From positions 1-9,886 of the forward strand of contig CAINUH010000523.1 in the NCBI GenBank assembly GCA_903853735.1: a stretch of DNA of 9,886 nucleotides, read 5' to 3'. The first letter of the stretch is position 1. Each line of letters opens with the position of its first letter. The notes under the pieces were generated by a model that was not told the DNA's origin, ran no database searches, and was given only the letters and a program-made list of their open reading frames with translations. Of the stretch, positions 6,828-9,886 are shown in pieces. The stretch comes from an uncultured Desulfomonile sp. GTDB taxonomy: Bacteria > Desulfobacterota > Desulfomonilia > Desulfomonilales > Desulfomonilaceae. The translations under genes were made by a program, and so were the position numbers.

Positions 6828-8765
6828 ATGATCGCCTCCAATATTTACATTTCAGTCTTGATCGTGTCCACATGCGCATTGTTGCTGATAGCTTTTTCCA
6901 ATCATGCCGGTGGTTCCAGCACTATGGACCGAAATATGCTTTCTGTGGCCGACGAGAAAGATTCTGAAATTGTCGAATCTCAAAAAGAAGAAGAACGTTC
7001 TAAAAGATATCATTGGCTTTTCAGGGAACGAACTCCTGAGGAATCTTTCAAGGATGCAGAGAGTGCCGGCGCCTTGGACAAGCTGGATAAAGAGATAAAG
7101 CAGGCCAGGAAGTTGTATCTTTCAGGTGAAACCGATAACGCCATTCTCAAGTATCGCAGTGTGATAGATTATTTTGAATCGGTTTTGGGCGATATTCCCC
7201 AAGGTAACCCCGTGCTCAAAGAAATGGAACAGCGATTCCAGATCTTCGATGACCTGGCCACAAAGATACTGGGGCCGGTGCATACCGATATCCCCGAGGA
7301 ATCTGCGGGTAGTGTCTTTCACCTCATGGAGAAGCGACGAATCTGTCGCCGGATCCTGACGCTGAAAAAAGCGGGCAAGCTTGAATTCTTTGATGTCCCA
7401 AGTCGCCTTTTGCAAGAGGAGTCACAAATACTTTCACGTCTCTGGGAACTTTCCGGGGAAGTGCCTACCTCCAAGGTCAAAGAGGAAGAGGAAGCCCTCA
7501 AAACAAAGTTGGCACAGGCTCGAAAAACCATTCACAAGAGTTCAGAGCGATACACGATGTTGAGGGCAGGCGTTCCTATTTCTCTTCCGGACTTGCGCCG
7601 AGACTTGTTGGCCACAAATGAATTGCTCATGGACTTCAACTTCTTGCCGGACCGCCTTGTTATCGGAGTCATAACTAGTGAAAGGGCTATTTACCACCAG
7701 ATGCCGACAGCCCGATCGGAAATTGACAGGGGTGTCTTCCAGCTCCAGGATAAACTACGGGAGTTTTCTTCAGGCGGGCAGTCCACGTTTATGGGACATG
7801 CATGGAAGGAACCGTGCAGGCGAATTTTCAGGGCGCTGATGGGGAAGCTGCCGCCACTGCCGAAAGATAAGACAACCATTCTTGTCATACCGGATCGATC
7901 CTTGTGGTATCTCCCGTTTTCTGCATTATTGGACTCAGAAGACAGACCTTTCGGGCAGGATCGCATCATTACAATGGTGCCTTCCGGAGATATGCTCAAG
8001 CTGCTTAGATTCCAGACGACCGCTAAACCCAATTCCGATTTAACTGGAAATCTTATTCTTTTCGAATCCATTCCCTCGATTCCTGACGATCACCTGCGAG
8101 AAAAGTCATCCGGAGAAATCACGGCAAAAAAATCTGTACAAAAGGCGCCTGATGAAGAAAGGCTCGAACGACTGATTCTGAGCAACCCCGTGTATCCTAA
8201 GCCCTCGGATATCGTCATGAAAGTGCAAAAAATGTTTGCAAAATTCGATGTCTGGGTGGGACCCACGGCAACAATCGATCGATTCGTCGAGTATACGGAT
8301 CGAAAAAATGACATAACCCTGTTGGCCGCACCCTTGTCCGTTTGGGATTCTGCGTATGGCAGCCGCCAACCGACCTTGTTCTTTTCGCCCGATAAGCGAG
8401 GTCAGCGCCGCTTCGAAGCCCACCGTTTTTTTTCGTCTCCCGTGGGAACAAGAATTCTGATCATGCCTGTAGCATGGTTTGATGTTCCTGACAGAGAAGC
8501 TCCATCGGGCGATGGCCCTCTCTTGCTCAGCACAGCCCTATTTTATGCAGGCTTCAGAATGGTAATGGTGAATTATTCCGATCCGAACTGGGGGGCTGAC
8601 GACCCCTACCTGATGGCAATACTTAAGAAAGCCTCAGAAAAGAAGCCGCCAGGCAAAGTGCTTGCAGAGTATCCTCGCGACATGCCCGCGGGTTTGGCTA
8701 CTTCGTTCAGCGGAAAGCCGCCATCCTGGTCAGGTTGGATATTGATCGGGGATCCGAGGATGTGA
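6828..8765 (+). CDS. Membrane-anchored CHAT-domain protein, apparently lacking both catalytic residues
   Basis: Function unknown. Numbered from the ATG at 6828 (645 residues): residues 6-24 form one hydrophobic segment, an uncleaved anchor or signal. Residues 40-80 are charged; about 80-120 are TPR-like (ARKLYLSGETDNAILKY); about 165-245 are helical with coiled-coil character. From about 255 the CHAT fold is recognisable: LLMDFNFLPDRLVIGVI, then ILVIPDRSLWYLPFSALL (351-368), MVPSGDMLKLL and the C-terminal WILIGDPRM. The strand that normally ends in the catalytic His-Gly reads DITLLAAPL (495-503), with Pro502 at the His place. The strand that normally carries Ser-Ala-Cys reads ILIMPVAWF (543-551), with Ala549 at the Cys place. 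It is therefore probably a pseudo-peptidase. The start is uncertain: ATGs at 6777 and 6681 are in frame, and the latter overlaps the HD gene. None has a well-spaced ribosome site. Confidence 0.8.
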   Translation: MIASNIYISVLIVSTCALLLIAFSNHAGGSSTMDRNMLSVADEKDSEIVESQKEEERSKRYHWLFRERTPEESFKDAESAGALDKLDKEIKQARKLYLSGETDNAILKYRSVIDYFESVLGDIPQGNPVLKEMEQRFQIFDDLATKILGPVHTDIPEESAGSVFHLMEKRRICRRILTLKKAGKLEFFDVPSRLLQEESQILSRLWELSGEVPTSKVKEEEEALKTKLAQARKTIHKSSERYTMLRAGVPISLPDLRRDLLATNELLMDFNFLPDRLVIGVITSERAIYHQMPTARSEIDRGVFQLQDKLREFSSGGQSTFMGHAWKEPCRRIFRALMGKLPPLPKDKTTILVIPDRSLWYLPFSALLDSEDRPFGQDRIITMVPSGDMLKLLRFQTTAKPNSDLTGNLILFESIPSIPDDHLREKSSGEITAKKSVQKAPDEERLERLILSNPVYPKPSDIVMKVQKMFAKFDVWVGPTATIDRFVEYTDRKNDITLLAAPLSVWDSAYGSRQPTLFFSPDKRGQRRFEAHRFFSSPVGTRILIMPVAWFDVPDREAPSGDGPLLLSTALFYAGFRMVMVNYSDPNWGADDPYLMAILKKASEKKPPGKVLAEYPRDMPAGLATSFSGKPPSWSGWILIGDPRM

Positions 8766-8792
8766 GGACTTACCCTCTAAGCATCCAGCACC

Positions 8793-8850
8793 AATTCCGA
8801 AAAGTCTTACCCACCACCTGGCTTTGGGTTGGTTAGGAAAAGACGGAATT
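8793..8850. terminator. Imperfect inverted repeat between convergent genes, possible bidirectional terminator
   Basis: Perfect seven-base outer arms, AATTCCG (8793-8799) and CGGAATT (8844-8850), enclose partly complementary TCTT/AAGA and ACC-rich/GGT-rich inner arms. The structure lies 27 bases after the CHAT-protein stop and 40 bases after the rpsT stop on the other strand, where a shared terminator is expected. A second short repeat, GGAAACTGTTTCC (8854-8866), lies on the rpsT side. Neither has a long T-run, so confidence is modest. Confidence 0.35.
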
Positions 8851-8890
8851 TCAGGAAACTGTTTCCGTGAGTCCTTGCCATCAAGCCGAG

Positions 8891-9148
8891 TCAAACAGAA
8901 GGCAGTTTCTTGGAAAGTCTGCCAATTGTCCTGGAGGCGGTGTTGCTGTGCAGGATCCCTTTAGAGACTCCCGTATGGAGCAGTGATGTTGCAGCGCTGA
9001 GAAGTCTAGAGGAATCAGCGGTTTTCTGCTCCACTGCCTGGAGGAATTTCTTGACGGCGGTCCTGACTTTCGATTTGTATGCGATGTTCCGGAAACGTTT
9101 CGTCTCGTTCTGTCGCATCCTTTTTAGAGCAGATGGGTGGTTGGCCAT
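8891..9148 (-). CDS. rpsT: 30S ribosomal protein S20 (bS20)
   Basis: A small-subunit ribosomal protein that binds 16S rRNA early in 30S assembly. The 85-residue, Lys/Arg-rich protein starts with the family hallmark MANHPSALKRMRQNETKR. It continues with the helical RNIAYKSKVRTAVKKFLQA region, and a C-terminal NTASRTIGRLSKKL helix closes it. The length is normal (most are 85-90 residues). The ATG at 9146-9148 has AGGAG six bases upstream (9155-9159). It is a single-gene unit, convergent with the CHAT gene and divergent from murJ. A TATAAC -10-like element (9172-9177, minus strand) lies just upstream but lacks a good -35 partner. Confidence 0.96.
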   Translation of the reverse strand: MANHPSALKRMRQNETKRFRNIAYKSKVRTAVKKFLQAVEQKTADSSRLLSAATSLLHTGVSKGILHSNTASRTIGRLSKKLPSV

Positions 9149-9363
9149 TAAAAACTCCTGGGAACTATTTTGTTATATGAAATGTGAGCCTTGTACGAAT
9201 ATGCCATTAAAACCTGAATATGATCAAGTGGAAACACGATTCGCCACCAAATTTCCTGCTATCCGGATTAATCACTTGGACAGCTTTCGGCCAAAACATC
9301 ATTGCGTTCCGAACCCGCCTGAAGCGCTGAGGGGCTCAAGCGTTTTTCGGCCAATTTTTTTAT
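9149..9363. other. Divergent intergenic region between rpsT and murJ
   Basis: About 215 bases that should carry the promoters of both genes. Visible are the rpsT ribosome site, a 10-base direct repeat TTTCGGCCAA at 9285-9294 and 9345-9354 (exactly 60 bases apart), and a terminator-like hairpin at 9325-9347. I could not identify a convincing -35/-10 pair for murJ. The long plus-strand ORF here is antisense to rpsT and has no recognisable motif. Confidence 0.5.
9325..9347 (+). terminator. Terminator-like hairpin just upstream of murJ
   Basis: CGCTGAG pairs with CTCAAGCG (seven pairs, one bulged A) around a GGG loop, followed directly by TTTTT. It points in the murJ direction and ends 16 bases before the first murJ ATG, with no plus-strand gene in front of it. 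It could be a leader attenuator, the end of an unrecognised small RNA, or a block on read-through. Confidence 0.35.
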
Positions 9364-9886
9364 ATGGCAGAACCTATGGTTGAAAGTCAACAGATTTTGT
9401 TATCACGGCAAAAGGATAACCAGACCGAAAAGAAAGCTATGACTCGCGCGGCAGGTGTCGTAGGCGTGTGGACCTCGCTCAGTCGCGTGTTGGGTTTTGT
9501 CCGAGATATGGTGATAGCCAAGTACATGGGAGCCGGGCTGACCGCTGACGCCTTCTTCGTAGCGTTCCGCATCCCCAACCTCTTGCGCCGACTGTTCGCC
9601 GAAGGAGCGTTATCAGCGGCTTTTATCCCTACCTTCGTTGAGACCCTGCAAAAAAATGGTACCGCTGAGGCAGACCGTTTGGCCCGGGTAGCCTTCACTT
9701 TTTCGGCGATTGTTCTCGCCTTAGTAACCGCTTTAGGCATAGTCTTCAGTCCCTGGATAGTCAGAATCATAGCCCCAGGTTTCTTTCAGGATCCGGATAA
9801 ATTTGCTCTCACAGTAAGTCTCAACAGAATTATGTTCCCCTACATTTTTTTTATTTCCCTGGTAGCCCTGGCATCAGGCGTGCTCA
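9364..9886 (+). CDS. murJ: Lipid II flippase MurJ (MviN family), N-terminal part (cut by right edge)
   Basis: An inner-membrane MOP-superfamily transporter that flips lipid II for peptidoglycan synthesis. The 174 codons present include SRVLGFVRDMVIA (residues 40-52), TADAFFVAFRIPNLLRRLFAEG (60-81) and AFIPTFVE, then two further hydrophobic helices. By motif alignment R41, R47, D62 and R75 match the functionally important R18, R24, D39 and R52 of E. coli MurJ. The upstream in-frame stop is TGA at 9328-9330. The first ATG (9364) has no ribosome site and gives a hydrophilic extension of about 23 residues relative to E. coli. The ATG at 9439 would give a protein starting near the E. coli start, so the true start is open. 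Confidence 0.92.
   Translation, partial: MAEPMVESQQILLSRQKDNQTEKKAMTRAAGVVGVWTSLSRVLGFVRDMVIAKYMGAGLTADAFFVAFRIPNLLRRLFAEGALSAAFIPTFVETLQKNGTAEADRLARVAFTFSAIVLALVTALGIVFSPWIVRIIAPGFFQDPDKFALTVSLNRIMFPYIFFISLVALASGVL

Noticed and set aside
6828..6902. Lipoprotein signal peptide in the CHAT protein (Cys16)
   Set aside because: The residues before the Cys (Val-Ser-Thr) do not form a proper lipobox and there is no basic N-terminal region. A plain hydrophobic anchor is the safer reading.
6828..8765. Association with a CRISPR-linked TPR-CHAT (type III-E) system
   Set aside because: No repeat array, Cas or gRAMP gene is in the window, the catalytic dyad is missing, and the neighbours are unrelated housekeeping genes.
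8910..9383. Plus-strand ORF of 157 codons across rpsT and the murJ leader
   Set aside because: Half of it is antisense to rpsT, the rest runs through the intergenic region and past the murJ start, and no ribosome site or domain is visible.
9387..9770. Minus-strand ORF of 127 codons
   Set aside because: It is antisense to murJ, whose plus-strand translation carries the conserved flippase motifs. The Ala/Lys/Arg-rich minus-strand product is a typical shadow.

Overview
The window looks like a chromosomal, mostly housekeeping region of a mesophilic Gram-negative bacterium. My best guess is a deltaproteobacterium in the broad sense (Desulfobacterota or a relative). This rests on the compact argB-argD-argF-argG-argH order, moderate GC content, frequent GTG starts, and the mix of a CHAT-family protein, an HD hydrolase and a MurJ flippase. 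It is an inference from gene content, since no rRNA or species marker is present.

Positions 1-4753 (minus strand) hold an arginine biosynthesis cluster read from right to left: argB (acetylglutamate kinase), argD (acetylornithine aminotransferase), argF (ornithine carbamoyltransferase), argG (argininosuccinate synthase) and the first 77 codons of argH (argininosuccinate lyase), which runs off the left edge. Together they cover acetylglutamate phosphorylation, transamination, and the three steps from ornithine to arginine. The acetylglutamyl-phosphate reductase (argC) and the deacetylation or transacetylation step (argJ or argE) are not here. argD and argF overlap by an ATGA. A promoter-like pair and a weak AT-rich inverted repeat sit just upstream of argB.

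Positions 4972-5922 (minus) encode a class I SAM-dependent methyltransferase with an N-terminal zinc-ribbon-like module. Positions 6140-8765 (plus) hold two co-directional genes that diverge from it: a small HD-domain phosphohydrolase of the YfbR/HDDC2 type, and a 645-residue membrane-anchored protein with a TPR-like helical region and a C-terminal CHAT (caspase-like) fold. In the CHAT domain both catalytic positions appear to be replaced (His by Pro, Cys by Ala), so it looks like a pseudo-peptidase. This is the most unusual thing in the window.

Positions 8891-9148 (minus) are rpsT (ribosomal protein S20), convergent with the CHAT gene and divergent from murJ. The last 0.5 kb (plus) is the N-terminal part of murJ (lipid II flippase), cut by the right edge. 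A terminator-like hairpin with a T-run lies just before its first ATG. I saw no tRNA, rRNA, CRISPR array, insertion sequence or prophage feature.
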